Shown: positions 1 to 29,751, counted from the stretch's first letter. The stretch is 64,000 nucleotides of DNA from Diphasiastrum complanatum (GCA_029204225.1 CM055099.1:64043614-64107613); one strand, 5' to 3'. The notes: a model not told the origin generated them from the letters alone. Program-made: numbers and translations.

Positions 1-1309
<1,309 letters not shown>

Positions 1310-2233
1310 TCATGTATTCATATCATCATGTAATTGTTGTGCAATTTCCAAATCTTTTTGACACTCGAGCAATAATAAATCTTCTTTTGCTCTTGAATAT
1401 CTGTCGATAGGTAAATTGCCGTATTTTGACAATCTTACAATCAGTAAAGTGCCATCAAATAGTTCATGTATTAATTGAAAGTCTCCCTCAAAATTTTTGC
1501 ATAGTGTAATTTGCTCGAACAAAAGAGATGAAAATTGTACAAACTTACACTTTACAAATAAGTTTTGAATAGAAAATAATGTCTTAGCTACAAAAGTTCC
1601 GAACTGCCAATAAGTATAAGTACAAAAAGCTCTATATTCGCGAGATTTTCCTCAATCTTGTAGATTGTGCTTGATTTCTGCAAAATAACTTGAAAAGTTG
1701 CACTCCCAGTCGGTGTATATACCATACAGCTCTGGGTATGCCATATTAATATTCAACAAACGACCTGCATCGTCAAATTTGTCTATATTCGCATGGCCTT
1801 CTGGTAAGTACAATTTGAATTCTGCATGTCGCCTCCAAAATTTGCACTTTATATCGCTGTCCTTCAAAATTTGGTACTCCTTTATTTGCATGTACTCTAA
1901 AACATACATTGATGTAGAAGCTCTGTACAATTCTACAGACCCGAATGGCGAAACTTTAAATTTACCCTGGATTATGGCCCAACATAGACAACCCTTCTGC
2001 TCTATGCTAAGTTGGTCCCATAACCAAAGAAAATCTTCTTTTTTCCAAACGGTTAGCCAGTCCTTGAATGCAATGCCTACTGTGCCTGGTAGCATCAAAT
2101 AATCCAAACGCCATTGCAATTCGATGTTAAGATGTTGTAGACTCCACTTCCAAAATCGTTCACAAAAAACTTTAAGACGTTCTGCATATACCTTCGACTG
2201 ATTTCTTCTCAGTCGTTTTGTCTTCGGCAACAC
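1310..2233 (-). pseudogene. Unidentified aromatic-rich ORF downstream of a gypsy protease
   Basis: A 193-codon open frame lies at 2233-1652 and a further 70-codon frame at 1522-1310; together they look like one protein broken by a stop or frameshift. The protein is rich in Trp, Tyr, Phe and Lys (for example KVFCERFWKWSLQHL near the start). It shows no reverse transcriptase, integrase or RNase H motif. It sits where a gypsy element would normally encode reverse transcriptase, just after the zinc knuckles and protease remnant on the same strand. It may be an extra or captured ORF of that element, or an unrelated insertion. I do not recognise the family and assign no function. Confidence 0.35.
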
Positions 2234-2789
2234 ATCACCAATGTTCTAGGAGAGAATATTCACAACTAGCTTCTAGTCTTCGAGTTACTGCTTCAAGTCA
2301 GTGACCTCCTTCTGAAGATCAGAGATCTTTATGCAAGCCTCAACATACTCCAGATGGTCATCAACTCCCGAACAATTCTGAGTTGGCTGGAGTTGCTTCG
2401 AAAGACTCTCGATCTCTCTCCAAGGGACTTAGAAACATGCACAAATTAACCAGGTGCAAGTTCAATTAGCTCTGTTGAATCTGGTAAAATAATACCTTTT
2501 GTCATACTGGCCTTGGTATGGCCATGAATTTCACGCAGGGCCGTCTCCATAGATTTATTCTTGTCGTCAGCCTGGTCCTTATTTCCAAATTCTTGTTCGG
2601 ATTCATCATATTCGTCATCAGTATCTTCAGTATCTTCATTAGAATCTTCAGAATTCTTGCCTGCAGCTTTTGATTCATTCATAAATATATCAGCTTCTGC
2701 ATTGCAGACATTGAAGAATTCTTCTTCATCATCCGATAAATCATTATTCTTGTAGCATTCGAAATAATTAACTTCGATGTCTGATGTAT

Positions 2790-4530
2790 TAGAGAAAATA
2801 TTAAAGGCATGTGGCTTTCCATGGTTATTAGTCTCATCAGTTTGGAATCTTAGTTCTTTGGACTTCCAATGTACGCTTGCATTAGACTGATAAAGCCAAG
2901 GTCATTCAATTAAAACCGAGTAAGAGGACAAACCAAGTGGTGTGATAACAATAAAGCTCATCGTAAAAGGATTGGCTTGAATATATACAGTCACGTCCTT
3001 TAATTCGCCAACAGGTTTTCTTCGTATTGAATCGGCCAACTTGGTATTTCGTTGAGTTAGTTGAATATCAGTCAAACCTAAAGCATAAGCAGTCTTCGGT
3101 TATAATATTCAGACTCGAACTTGAGTCAATCGACACATTTTCAATTAAGCATCCAACAATAGTAACATTGATTTATGGTGCACCGAGGTCTCCTAGATCA
3201 ATAGATAATACACCAACATCTAGTAGAGAAATGTGTTTCTTCTTCTTAGAGATAGAGAGACCTTTTAACTGTTTTCAGTAATAAATGTTGTATGCAAGCA
3301 ATTATTTGAAAGTTCTATTGGGGCCAAGAGAGCCAATATTAGTTACAATTTCATAGTCTTTCGTCTTCGCTTTCAAGATAGGCTTGTCAATTGTGGCGTC
3401 AAAAAGTTTGGTCTTCGTGATTTCAACGTCCCCTTCCTTGAAGGTGACTTTCTTCTCTACAGTGGCTGTCTATAATTCAAAATTGATAATTTTTTCAGCT
3501 TCCACAGAAATATCCTTCGAAAATAGCTTGGCTGCATCATGATCATAATCAAGATCAGCTTTAAGATCTTCCTGCATTATAGATCACTTGTTCAAAGATC
3601 TCTTCTTCGAGGAATTTCTCTGCTTCTTTGAAGAAACTTTTGAGTTAGGTTTTGAGGAGCTTTTGCTTCTTGTGGTAACTTTGAATAACTTTTCGACATC
3701 GCCAGGATTGGTCAACTGTCTTTGTTGATTTGTCTTCAATGACATCAATCCTTTGCACAATAGTATCTGCTTAAGGTTTTACTTTTGAATCAGCAACAAC
3801 AACAAGTGTAGTACATACTGGTACTTTGGACATGGCTTCTACGATCGTGGACAGTCAGGATATTTGTGGCCAGGATCTTTACAGTTCGAGCAAAGAGGTA
3901 TATATCCGATCGGCTTTCGTGGTTGCGGACAGTCAGGCAAAAAATGTCTTAGTTCTCCACAATTATATCAATTGCCCGAAAATGGTTTTGGCTAATTGGT
4001 AGACTTCGTTGCTGGACCAACAAACTCTGGTGGATTGTGTCTTTTTGGTGCAAACTTTGGTTTGCCTTGTTGGGTTGGTGTTGTGGTACCCTGAACATAA
4101 TTGGTAGTCGCATCATCTTGAAATATAAAGAGCACTTCTTGAGAAGGATCTTCAACATACTTTACATTCATAGCTTTGCAATCTTCTTTCAAATGTCCAG
4201 ATGTACTGCACTTCGTACACCATATTCCTGGGTTCGAAGAAGAAGCTTTCGGTCTTTTGTCTGCAACTTCTGAAATTTGAACTATCAGATCGTTGAACTT
4301 CTTATTAAGATCAGCCATATCACTTTCCCAAAGCTTTTCAACTTTAGAGGTTGCAGCCTTGTCCTCAATACTTTTGCTATCTTCTTTTCGTTTGGACTTT
4401 CATTTCTTTTTTTGATCCACATCATCAGTTTTTGTGTCTGATAACCGTGTATACCTTCGAAGAGATTCTTTACTCTTCTTATGCACATTGTTGAGTCGTC
4501 CAAGAACTCTGGATGAATGACCAATTTCTC
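2790..4530 (-). mobile_element. Ty3/gypsy-like gag-protease remnant (element A)
   Basis: Read on the minus strand from 4530 downwards. A gag C-terminal part carries CX2CX4HX4C zinc knuckles: CTKCSTSGHLKEDC (about 4219-4178), a second whose first Cys codon is now a stop (about 3970-3930), and CSNCKDPGHKYPDC (about 3890-3850). An acidic, Lys-rich linker follows. A retropepsin-like segment at about 3400-2790 has ILKAKTKDYEIVTNIGSLG, then NVTIVGCLIENVSIDSSSS, then WLYQSNASVHW. The catalytic D-S/T-G motif reads DSS, so the copy is inactive, and many stops and frameshifts break the frame. Function would have been nucleic-acid binding (gag) and polyprotein cleavage (protease). Confidence 0.75.
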
Positions 4531-4809
4531 TGAACTAGTTCAGAAATGCATCTTTCAACAGTAACTAGGTAGTTGCAGCAGAAACGTCAAGAGGTAATAT
4601 TTCAAGTATATTATCAAGATTAAGAAAATTATCAAAGAAAGTTTTGTTATAAATCTGGGAAGGTGAATTTCCTCTTTGAAAAGATTCCTAAAGTCTTTTG
4701 AAAAACTATTCTCAAAGTTTCCGATATCTTTCAAGTCTGGCAGCTCTCTCTGACATGCACTAAGAATGGAGATGGAGTTGTTAGTTTGGTATCAATTTTA
4801 TTTGGCTAT

Positions 4810-4826
4810 CCCCGGCAATGGCGCCA
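4810..4826 (-). promoter_or_regulatory. Primer-binding site of gypsy element A (tRNA-Asp-like)
   Basis: The reverse complement reads TGGCGCCATTGCCGGGG, close to the TGGCGCCGTTGCCGGGGA type found in many plant gypsy elements. It lies directly upstream, in minus orientation, of the gag region and 11 nt inside a TG-starting terminal-repeat edge at 4838. Confidence 0.7.
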
Positions 4827-4837
4827 AAATTGGCATA

Positions 4838-5199
4838 TGTCATGATATGCCAACATAGAAATGATAGATTTGTGTAGTATTTAATGTCGAACCCCAAGAG
4901 GATAGCACTTAAGTTCTAACTTATTCGAATGAGATGAAGTCGGGTGTTATTCTGGTTGTCAAACAAACATTTTATAAGTAATCAGTATTACTTTTGTTGT
5001 GTGAGTGATGATGGTAGTTTCTAGAATAACAATCTTCCTCTATCGAATCGAATGAAAAGTGTTCTACAAGTGAAATGTTATCAGAGTAGCACGAATGAAC
5101 TACACTTTGGCTGTTTAAGTTGTCAGCAAGGATTCAAGGGATGTTCGATGCATTCAAGTACAAACAGACAAATAGTTAATCTTATTCTTGATCTAGTGA
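4838..5199 (-). repeat. Probable 5' LTR (partial) of gypsy element A
   Basis: Starts TGTCATGATATG just beyond the primer-binding site, as expected for a minus-strand 5' LTR. The outer edge was not found: the sequence passes into a separate gypsy reverse-transcriptase fragment, so the LTR is probably truncated. Confidence 0.4.
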
Positions 5200-5470
5200 T
5201 GTCCGAAACAAAGATCAATCTTAGAAAACACTCGTGTTCCTTTAAGATTCTCCAATAGATCATCCACATGAGAAATTGAAAATCTAAACTCGATGGCAAT
5301 CTTGTTAAGTGCTCGATAATCTATGCACATCTGAAAAGTACCATCGTTCTTTTTAACAAGGAGTACGTGTGCAGCAAAAGGTTATTCGCTTAGATTAATG
5401 AACTCCTCATCAAGTAACCCTTGGACCTATTTTTGAACTTCTTCCCTCAGCAAACTGTGACAATATGTAT
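5200..5470 (-). mobile_element. Gypsy reverse-transcriptase N-terminal fragment
   Basis: The minus strand reads LREEVQK, VQGLLDEEFINLSE, PFAAHVLLVKKNDGTFQ, MCIDYRALNKIAIEF and SKIDLCFGHH, the start of a Ty3/gypsy reverse transcriptase, broken by stops. It ends abruptly 10-15 bp from the copia LTR. It probably belongs to the element whose gag lies at 10850-11290 and whose LTR is at 11542, the two halves being separated by the copia element and a deletion. Confidence 0.75.
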
Positions 5471-5480
5471 GGAAGAGTGT

Positions 5481-5967
5481 TGTGATTCTACGTTTAGCTA
5501 TCTTGTAAACTCCACATAGTGGAGGTATAAACGATCCTCTTTGGATCATAACTAGGTAAGAAGAAAAAGAGAAAAAGAAGAGAGATAGAGAATACAGAGA
5601 TCTGTAAGAAACAGAGAGAGACTTAGCAAATAGAGTAAGAAAGCAAAATACCATAGTTATGCATGAAATTCTGCCAACGAGCAAAACACATCAAAAGAGC
5701 AGAGAGTCAATCCGCCAACGAGCGAGACACTGATGATCTCGCTCTAAAACCAAACTGACAATATAGTCGCTCTATTTCGTGTATCTCTTGGACTTGTGCT
5801 GTGTCTCTTGATTGCTAGAATAAAATATGTTCTGTGATGCATAGTCGAGTGTTTGGGATCCTGTAAGAACTTTCGCACAAAAAGAAAATTCAAAGACAGA
5901 AAATTGTTTGCGAATCAAAATAGAGGACGAACACGGAAAACAAGAAAGAAAAAGTTCTTCCGCGACA
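5481..5967 (+). repeat. Left LTR of copia 1 (3' 487 bp only)
   Basis: Collinear with 10346-10831 with few differences and ends in CGACA directly before the primer-binding site. It begins inside the LTR, not at its TG terminus. Confidence 0.88.
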
Positions 5968-5980
5968 TGGTATCAAAGCC
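5968..5980 (+). promoter_or_regulatory. Primer-binding site of copia 1 (tRNA-iMet)
   Basis: TGGTATCAAAGCC, one mismatch from the usual plant copia site TGGTATCAGAGC, immediately after the left LTR. Confidence 0.88.
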
Positions 5981-6032
5981 TACAGGTTATCACTACTGAT
6001 ATCCCAGCAGTGATTCTTCCAGACAACACAAT

Positions 6033-6861
6033 ATGGCTACGACAATCCAAACCAGAGTAGCAATCAGTCTTGATGGTGCAAATTACAGAATTTGGAAATT
6101 TAAAATCAAAACACTCCTGAAGGGCGAAGGCATCTGGTCGGTGATCGAGCTCTCAAAGGTGCAACCTCCAGAGGGAGACCCGAGGAGAGCTGAATGGATC
6201 AGAAAGGATGAGCGCGCAATGGCGATCATCGTTTCGTCCATAAATGAAGATCTACTCATGCAGATTGAAGACTGTGAAAGCAGCCATGCAGCGTGGGAAA
6301 GATTAAAGCAGAAGTATGAAGTGAGGACTGCAACTTCAGTCATGCACCTTCACAATCAGCTGCAATCCATACGGTGGGATGGCAACCAATTAGATCAGCA
6401 CGTTGAGAAGATCAGAATGATCTTCGCTCAACTTGTTGCATGAGGACAAGAGCACCAAGTCCCAGCACCACAACAGTTGATGTACTTCATGAAATCTCTA
6501 CCGACATCCTATCAGCCACTGAGAATGCTCATACTGAGTCTACCAGATATGACATTCAACAAAGCAGTCAGTCTTGTCGCTGATGAGAGACGAAGGAGAG
6601 GGAAGCAGTGATCAAGAGAAAGCTCTCTTCATGAAAGGAAGGAAGAAGAACAAAAACAAGCCAAGATTCGAGAAGACGAAGTCCTCGAATCAGCAATCTT
6701 TTTCTTGCGATCACTGCCACAAACCAAGCCATACGGCCAACAAATGCTGGTTCAATCCATCAATACCTTGCATGCACTGCAAGAAGAAAGGGCATTCTAC
6801 ATACGACTGCAAATTCAACCCAAAAAGGAAAAACAAAGCTAAAAAGGCAAACGTTGCATAG
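6033..6861 (+). pseudogene. Copia 1 gag
   Basis: Starts MATTIQTRVAISLDGANYRI, followed by the UBN2/copia gag core (WKFKIKTLLKGEGIW, SSHAAWERLKQKY, VMHLHNQLQSIRW). A TGA at about 6441 interrupts it. The C-terminal part, in the frame beginning at 6574, is Lys-rich with zinc-knuckle-like Cys/His clusters: CDHCHKPSHTANKCW and CMHCKKKGHSTYDC. It would form the virus-like particle and bind RNA; it is broken here. Confidence 0.88.
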
Positions 6862-6939
6862 TCATCAAAGGATGCTGAAAGAGGTGACAAAGCTTTCACG
6901 ATACTTGACGAAGCTTCGACAAGCTACTCTGAACACGAC

Positions 6940-9900
6940 TAAGATGTAGTCATCGATTCAGGAGCAACATCTCACATAATCTGCAACAAGAAGATCTTGA
7001 TCAACTTTTGCGAACTCGAAAACAAAAGAGCAGTGATTCTAGGCAATGGAAGCAGACATAATGTCAAAGGCATCGGCTCTCTACAGCTACGAACATTGTC
7101 AGGCCAAGCAGAGCTGCCAGGAGCACTCTATGTGACCTCACTCAGAAAGGATCTGCTATATATCTCCAATATGACAGATCTAGGCATTCGAGTTTTGTTT
7201 GACGGCAACACTTGTTGTATGATCAAGAAGACGACAAACAAGTTGCTGACGGTCGAATGCAGAAAAGGAAATCTCTACCAGGCCAAAATAATCAGCAACT
7301 CTGAAAGCAGATTAAATGCTCAGAAAACGAAGATCAGCTCTGGCATAGTAGAATGTATCATCTGAACATGCGGAGCCTATATGACATGAGCAGAAAGGAC
7401 ATTGTCACAGGTCTCAAGATTTCAAAACCAGAGGTTGAGTTTTGCGAAGCTTGTCATAAAGGCAAGCAACATCGGAATCCATTCACACACGAGAGAAGAA
7501 GAGCCAAAAAAGTTCTTGAGCTCGTCCACTCTAATGTGTGTGAATCGATGAAAACATATTCGCTCTCAGGTTCGAGATATTTTCTAACGTTCATAGATGA
7601 TTACAGCCGAATGACCACGATCTACTACTTGAAGAAGAAATCGGATGTATTCGATTCTTTCCGGAAGTTCGTGGCATTTGTAGAGCGACACACCTAGAAA
7701 AAGATTCAGATCCTTAGATTTGACAATGGAGGTGAATACAAAAGCACAGAATTCTCAAGATTCTGCGAAGAACAGGGAATCGAACACCAGTTCACTCCTG
7801 CATACACACCAGAATACAACGGTGTGGCAGAAAGAAGAAACAGAATGCTAGTCGAAGGAGCCAGATGCATGATGGCACAGGGTCAATTGCCAAGTCAATT
7901 CTGGGCCGAGGCAATAGCTGTAGCTGTACACCTGCAGAACAAATCTACAACGATAGCGTTAGAGAACAAAACACCATACGAAATGTGGATAGGCAAAAAG
8001 CCTGATCTGTCATACGTACGAGTGTTTGGATGTGCAGCATACAAGCACATTCCAAAGGAAAAGAAAAGCAAGCTCGATGACAAATCCGAACAAACAATCA
8101 TGGTCGGCTACTCGAACGGAACACATGTGTACAGACTCTACGATCCAACCACGAAGAAGGTTGTTTCGAGCAGAGATGTGAAGTTCGACGAGTCCAAATT
8201 CCCTAGACTGAAAGACGAAAGAGGCCATGAGTTCTTCACATTGCTACCTATTCAAGAGGGAGATCGAGGACATATATCAAATCAGAATGCAGAGCCCCAA
8301 ACTCTAGAGCAGCAAGAAGTAGAGGATCGACCTCGCAAACAAGAAATGTTCGAGCAACGACGAAACAAACCTCGAAGGTCAATAAGACAAAGAAGACCTC
8401 CAGACTGCTATTCTGACAATCTTCAATGGAGCGAAGACACGCAGTTCGAGTACTGCAACTTCACAGAAGAGCCAGCAACATACCAAGAAGCTATCCAAAG
8501 TCCAGAGGGAGAATTTTGGAAGCAGGCAATGTCAGAAGAGATCGAATCGATGAGGCAAAACGAGGCATGGACATTAGATCCACTGCCAAAAAACAGAAAA
8601 ATAGTCGACTGCAAATGGGTGTACAAGAAAAAGCTAAAATCAAATGGCACTATTGGCCGCTACAAGGCAAGGCTTGTCGCAAAGGGCTACACACAAAGAT
8701 ATGGTGTCGACTATTTCGACACATATTCGCCCATGGTGAAGATGACAAGCATAAGGCTACTCCTTGCATACGCCACACAGTACAATCTGGAAATTCAGCA
8801 GATTGACGTGAAAACAACCTTTCTCCATGGATATCTAGAGGAGGAAATCTTCATGAAGCACCCTGAAGGCTATGAAGACCCCGACAACAGACAATATGTC
8901 TGTCGATTGCAGAGATGCATCTACAGTCTAAAACAGGCATCACGGGCCTGGTACAAAAAGCTTCATGGTCTTTTGAAGTCTCTAGACTTCAACCCTACTC
9001 AACCAGACTATAATGTCTACATCAAAAGAGTAGGAAAGGATTTTGTGATACTGACCATTTTTGTGGATGATTCGCTGATGATAGAAAACTCCCTGATGCT
9101 GATCAAAGACACGAAGAGTCAGATTTCTGAAATCTACGAAATCACAGATCTTGGAGAAGCAACAAAATGCCTAGGGCTGGAGACCAGAAGAGATTGAACA
9201 AATGGCGAAACACACTTGAGTCAATCAGAATACGTCAGAAAAGTGCTGAAGCAGTACCACATGATGGACTGCAAAGAAAAAGCCACACCAATGATAGCTG
9301 GAGCCAAGCTCACAAAATAGGATTGCCCTAAAACAGAAGAGAAAGAACAGAAGATGGCAGGTATACCTTATCAAAACTTGATCGGGAGTCTGATGTACTT
9401 GACAATTTGTACCAGATCGGATCTGGCCTTCTCTGTTTACGCATTGAGCCAATTATGTTCCAATCCTAGTCTAGCACATTGGCAAATGGCCAAAGGAATC
9501 CTACACTATCTGAAGGGTACCCAAAATATTGGATTAACCTACAGAGCTAGAAACAAAAAAAAAAGGATTCGAGCTGCATCACTATAGTGATGCGAGCTGG
9601 GCGAGCTGCAAGGATGACAGCAAGTCCATTACTGGAAGATGTACAATAGTGTGCGGAGCTACAATCAGCTGTATATGCAAAAAGCAAAGCTTAGTAGCCC
9701 AATCCTCTTGCGAAGCTGAGTATGTCGCAGCCTCGAAAGTGGTGAATGAGGTAGTGTGGTTGCGGACGATGTTGGAGGCAATCGCGATACCACAAGAGGG
9801 GCAAGCACGATGATGATGGACTCCCACAGTGCCATCTCTCTGTCCCTGGATCCTGTCTTCCATTCAAAGACGAAGCACATTCCTTTGAAGTACCATCACA

Positions 9901-10057
9901 TTCGAGATTTGATCTCGAAAGGAGAGCTCCAAGTCCAGTTCATAAAATTAGAAAGTATGATTTCAGATCTCCTCACGAAACCGCTCGACAAGCCACTCTT
10001 TACCAAGCAAAGAGAGGCAATTGGATTAAATGAACAAAGCTGCAAGGTTCAAGAGGG
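6940..10057 (+). pseudogene. Copia 1 pol (protease-integrase-RT-RNase H)
   Basis: Protease motif VVIDSGATSHI is at about 6948. Pre-integrase CEACHKGKQH follows at about 7440. The integrase core has TFIDDYSRMTTIYYL, FDNGGEY and YNGVAERRNRM, with a stop at about 7697. Reverse transcriptase has YKARLVAKGYTQ, QIDVKTTFLHGYLEEE and FVDDSLMI, the copia YVDD motif reading FVDD. A stop lies at about 9195 and a frameshift in the Lys run at about 9555. RNase H has HYSDASWASCKDDSKSITG and SSCEAEYVAASK, then another frameshift. The C-terminal end DLLTKPLDKPLF leads into the polypurine tract. Confidence 0.9.
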
Positions 10058-10059
10058 AG

Positions 10060-10831
10060 TGTCAGAAATGGTGAACTCCTGCAACTTTGTCGCAGCACAA
10101 ACAAGACACAAAGGTCAAACGAGAACAATTCACGACAATCAACGTGTTTTTGACTCGAAGCACGAATGATTCACGAATCAATCGTGAATCGTAAACACAC
10201 CTCCAGGACCGCAAAACGAAAAGAACGAAACAAACAAAGAAAATCATTCACGTTGCCAGTTGGCAGCTCAACGGGCTTCACGCCCAGCTGAAACGAATAG
10301 CAACGACGGAGACTAACTAACTAGTTGATTAGCATTAACTAGTCTTGTGATTCTATGTTTAGCTATCTTGTAAACTCCACATAGTGGAGGTATAAACGAT
10401 CCTCTCTGGATCATAACTAGGTAAGAAGAAAAAGAGAAAAAGAAGAGAGATAGAGAATACAGAGATCTGTAAGAAACAGAGAGAGACTTAGCGAATAGAG
10501 TAAAAAAGCAAAATACCATAGTTGTGCATGAAAGTCTGCCAACGAGCAAAACACAGCGAAAGAGCAGAGAGTCAATCCGCCAACAAGCGAGACACTGACG
10601 ATCTCGCTCTAAAACCAAACTGACAATATAGTCACTCTATTTCGTGTATCTCTTGGCCTTGTGCTGTGTCTCTTGATTGCTAGAATAAAATATATTCTGT
10701 GATGCGTAGTCGAGTGTCTGGGATCTCGTAAGAGCTTCCGCAGAAAAGAAAATTCAAAGACAGAAAATTGTTCGCGAATCATAATAGAGGACAAACACGA
10801 AAAACAAGAAAGAAAAAGCGCTTCCACGACA
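10060..10831 (+). repeat. Right LTR of copia 1 (complete, 772 bp)
   Basis: Begins TGTCAGAAATGG directly after the purine tract AAGAGGGAG (10051-10059) and ends ACGACA. The TGTC and GACA ends form a 4-bp inverted repeat. Its last 486 bp match the left LTR. Confidence 0.8.
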
Positions 10832-10849
10832 AGGATCAACTGCCAAAAT

Positions 10850-11290
10850 TCATGATTATTTTCTTGGACAGAACCAAAATGTTGAACCAAACACCAACAT
10901 TGGAAAAGCATTTTTTCTTGAAATGGTTTCAAGAAAACTTGAGTACACAACTATTGAAATTGCCTTCAATAATACACTTGTTGATTGAACGTGTGGATAA
11001 ATCTCAACTCTTTGCCACCAAATATAAACTGGACCTTTGAAATGTAGCAAAGCATAGGTGATTTCAGCTTCATTAGTTCTTGGCAATAGTAAATCCTTGA
11101 TTCTTTTGCACCCCTTCCATATGTGGGTATTAAAACTTGTAGCACTTCGATAGTGAAGTGGTTGTTTGTTGTAAGATTTGAGTTATTGTAATACCCGCTA
11201 TTGTGGATCTTCAATAACATCAAGATTAGAATGAGTTCCAATAGGTCGTTGTGGAAAATCATTTGGTGTTGGCAAACCATTACGACAACA
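10850..11290 (-). mobile_element. Gypsy gag fragment (element B)
   Basis: The minus strand carries the retrotransposon gag hallmark TYALLHFKGPVYIWWQRVE, followed by more degenerate gag-like residues, with several frameshifts. It lies between the right LTR of copia 1 and the minus-strand primer site at 11526, so it is the 5' coding part of a minus-strand gypsy element. Confidence 0.65.
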
Positions 11291-11525
11291 AAAATCTTAG
11301 CTAACTAAACTTGAAATTGTTTTATTAAAATGGCCATAACTTGGTAATTAGGAGAAAGAGCTATCAATCTAAAACAAGAAATTATAATACAAGTATAAAA
11401 ATTAACAGGTTCATAATCAAATTAAACAACTTTCATAATTAAAAAATCAAGAAAACTATAAAACTAATGAATAGAAAAACCAAACTTAAAGAAAACCACC
11501 AAATCTAATGCAGAAAGAATCTGAT

Positions 11526-11537
11526 GCTCTAATACCA
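11526..11537 (-). promoter_or_regulatory. Primer-binding site of gypsy element B
   Basis: The reverse complement TGGTATTAGAGC is one mismatch from the tRNA-iMet type site. It lies 4 nt inside a TG-starting LTR edge and upstream, on the minus strand, of the gag fragment. Confidence 0.65.
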
Positions 11538-11541
11538 AAAC

Positions 11542-12487
11542 TGCCATATGCCAATCTTAACATTCATACATCTAATCCATTCTTTAACATCAAATTAGCA
11601 TGGCAAAACAAGAAATCAAGAAAGTCAAGAAACTAGATAAGATTGAAAAATCTTCACCAAATTAGGCAAAGTGAGATTACATTGTTCATAATTATTGATC
11701 ATTCAATACATTGGGCCTTAATATAGAGCATGACCAAAGCTCTCATGTGATTTTAGGCACATGAACCAAAAAACACATCAAAAAAGCTCTCAAAGAGAAG
11801 ATTGAAGAACACGTAGAATAAAAAAATGACAAATGTACATTAGCCTCCAAATTAGCATGGCTTCCTCTATTTATAGTGGTCGTTTGTACCTCTAACTTTA
11901 TTTGGGATCTTATGAGCTTAATTTGGGCCAACCAATATTACAATTTTTGCCAATATATAGCGTGGTTGATTAGGCCTCTTTGCTGAACTAATCTTATTCT
12001 AATTTAGCACCATGGCTACATTCAGCAAAGTTGATTGTTGTGCACATGGGCCAATTACAAGCAGGACATGACACGCAACCTATGGGAGACGCCATATTGA
12101 GGATCTTATTGGAGAGTATTGGATATTAAGCTCATTCCATGTGAGGATTCAACAAATTTTAAAACTAATGTTTTCTGCAAATCTCCATTTTTACGCAGAA
12201 AAAATGACAGTCTGCAAAAACGAAGGAAGATTCACATAGTCTATGAAAATACACGAAGTTCATCACAAGTCGAAAAAAATGATGAAAGAATAGGCTGAAA
12301 CATCTTGACTCAACAAAATGCCAAAAGACATAGGTCAGCGTAAATCTCAAAATTACCAATTTTGACCAGTCCACCAAAATGTTGACTCAAGGAAATGTCG
12401 CTTAGTGCAAATGTTGACTTTGACCAGCCAACAAAAATATCGACTCAAAAAAATACCAATAGGCATTTTTTTAACATTTTCATGGCA
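11542..12487 (-). repeat. Probable 5' LTR of gypsy element B
   Basis: Starts TGCCAT and can end at ATGGCA (12487), a perfect 6-bp terminal inverted repeat, giving 946 bp. The inner edge is supported by the primer site; the outer edge rests on the inverted repeat only, because no second LTR is visible. Confidence 0.42.
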
Positions 12488-13819
12488 CTACTCAAAATGT
12501 AACTCTTGCTCTACCTAGGCTAATTAGATCATCGCATTTGACTATAGGCCACTTGTGAATTCAAAAATTAGTTTACCAATGTCTATACAACATAATCATG
12601 TGACCTTTAAATTGTATCTGACTGGAGTATGATTTATGCCGCATGAATCTCATTTAACCAATTTAAGTTGTTAAACAACTTCTTGTAATGTGAACTCATT
12701 AATTAAATTAGTCAACAAGCTATTATATATGCAGGTCACCAATGCTTCCTCACAAAGGCGCATGCACACTCCCAAGAGTGCGTGTATCTAGTGTAGAGTT
12801 ATGCTTTCTACAACAAGTAGCTATTGGTTCTATTCATTAGTGATTCATTCTAGCAATATCCTATGATGTGATTCTTTGTACATCATCCAAACCATATGAT
12901 TAGCTAAGTGCCTCAACAAGAAAGCTCATTCTTGAGATTCAAAACTGCTAACACTACAATCATTCATCTCTAGGCTATGAATGCATGTTCTTTTAGAACC
13001 TGTATCTTAGCCATATATGTCTCTTGGATTCTACATAAGCCTCAAACAAGAGGCTCATCATGGTCTACCATATCTTTGTGTAAATATGGTGTACTGCACA
13101 TACTCATGTAGACTATCTCTAAAACTCTACATAGTATGACACATAGGAAACCAAGCACTCTAGCATATAAACGCTAATAGAGCCATAGCTCTTAATTCCC
13201 AAAAAATTTGCAATAATGAACAATCCCAAAAACAAGGTTGCAAATTTTCTCTAACACTAACCACGCCACAACCTCAACTAGACCATATATGGACAAATAC
13301 TTCATTGATTCATTGTGAACCTTGAACAACTAAAACTTATTGGTTTGATCATCACCCCTCATATTTTGCTTTACCAACCCTTGTTCCATGACTATCACTG
13401 CATCAATCATGCCTTTGCTATAGACAATCTCAACAATCTAATAACAAGAATATCAACAAGTACCCACTAACAAGATGGTAACATAGTGCAAGGCCTCTCG
13501 TAATCGCATCCGATCACCTTGCTGGCCAAAGGCAAGCAGTGCATGTTCAAGTTGGTCAAATTGATGAATGTAGTTTGTAACAAAATCAACACAAGAAAAG
13601 ATACTTAAAATTTTGAAGGCACACTATACTCAATAACAGGTACCTCATAAATCTCCCTAATACATGCAAAAAATAATGCATGCAAAAATGCAGCATGAGG
13701 CCAAATAACAAAACATGGACGAGCATTTATTAATTTCCTTCCCTTATAGATACGAGGACGCTACTCTGGCATTCGCCATTTGATTATCTGTTTCTTGTTT
13801 TCGCAAACAAGAGCGAGCG
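12488..13819. other. Upstream region of gene 1; no gene seen
   Basis: AT-rich DNA with short similar phrases (AGAAAGCTCATTCTTGAG, and CAAACAAGAGGCTCATCATG about 120 bp later) suggesting old repeats. The proximal promoter of the YjbQ-like gene must lie in its last few hundred bases; no unambiguous TATA box could be assigned. Confidence 0.4.

Positions 13820-29751
<15,932 letters not shown>

Larger units (their letters stand above)
5481..10831 (+). mobile_element. Ty1/copia retrotransposon, 5'-truncated LTR, decayed coding region
   Basis: A copia element with gag, protease, integrase, reverse transcriptase and RNase H in that order. It has an initiator-Met primer site after the left LTR and a polypurine tract before the right LTR. 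The left LTR lacks about its first 285 bp relative to the right one, and no 5-bp target duplication is found (agtgt on the left, aggat on the right). A deletion therefore removed the left end together with flanking gypsy sequence. A handful of stops and frameshifts interrupt gag, integrase, reverse transcriptase and RNase H. Confidence 0.93.
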
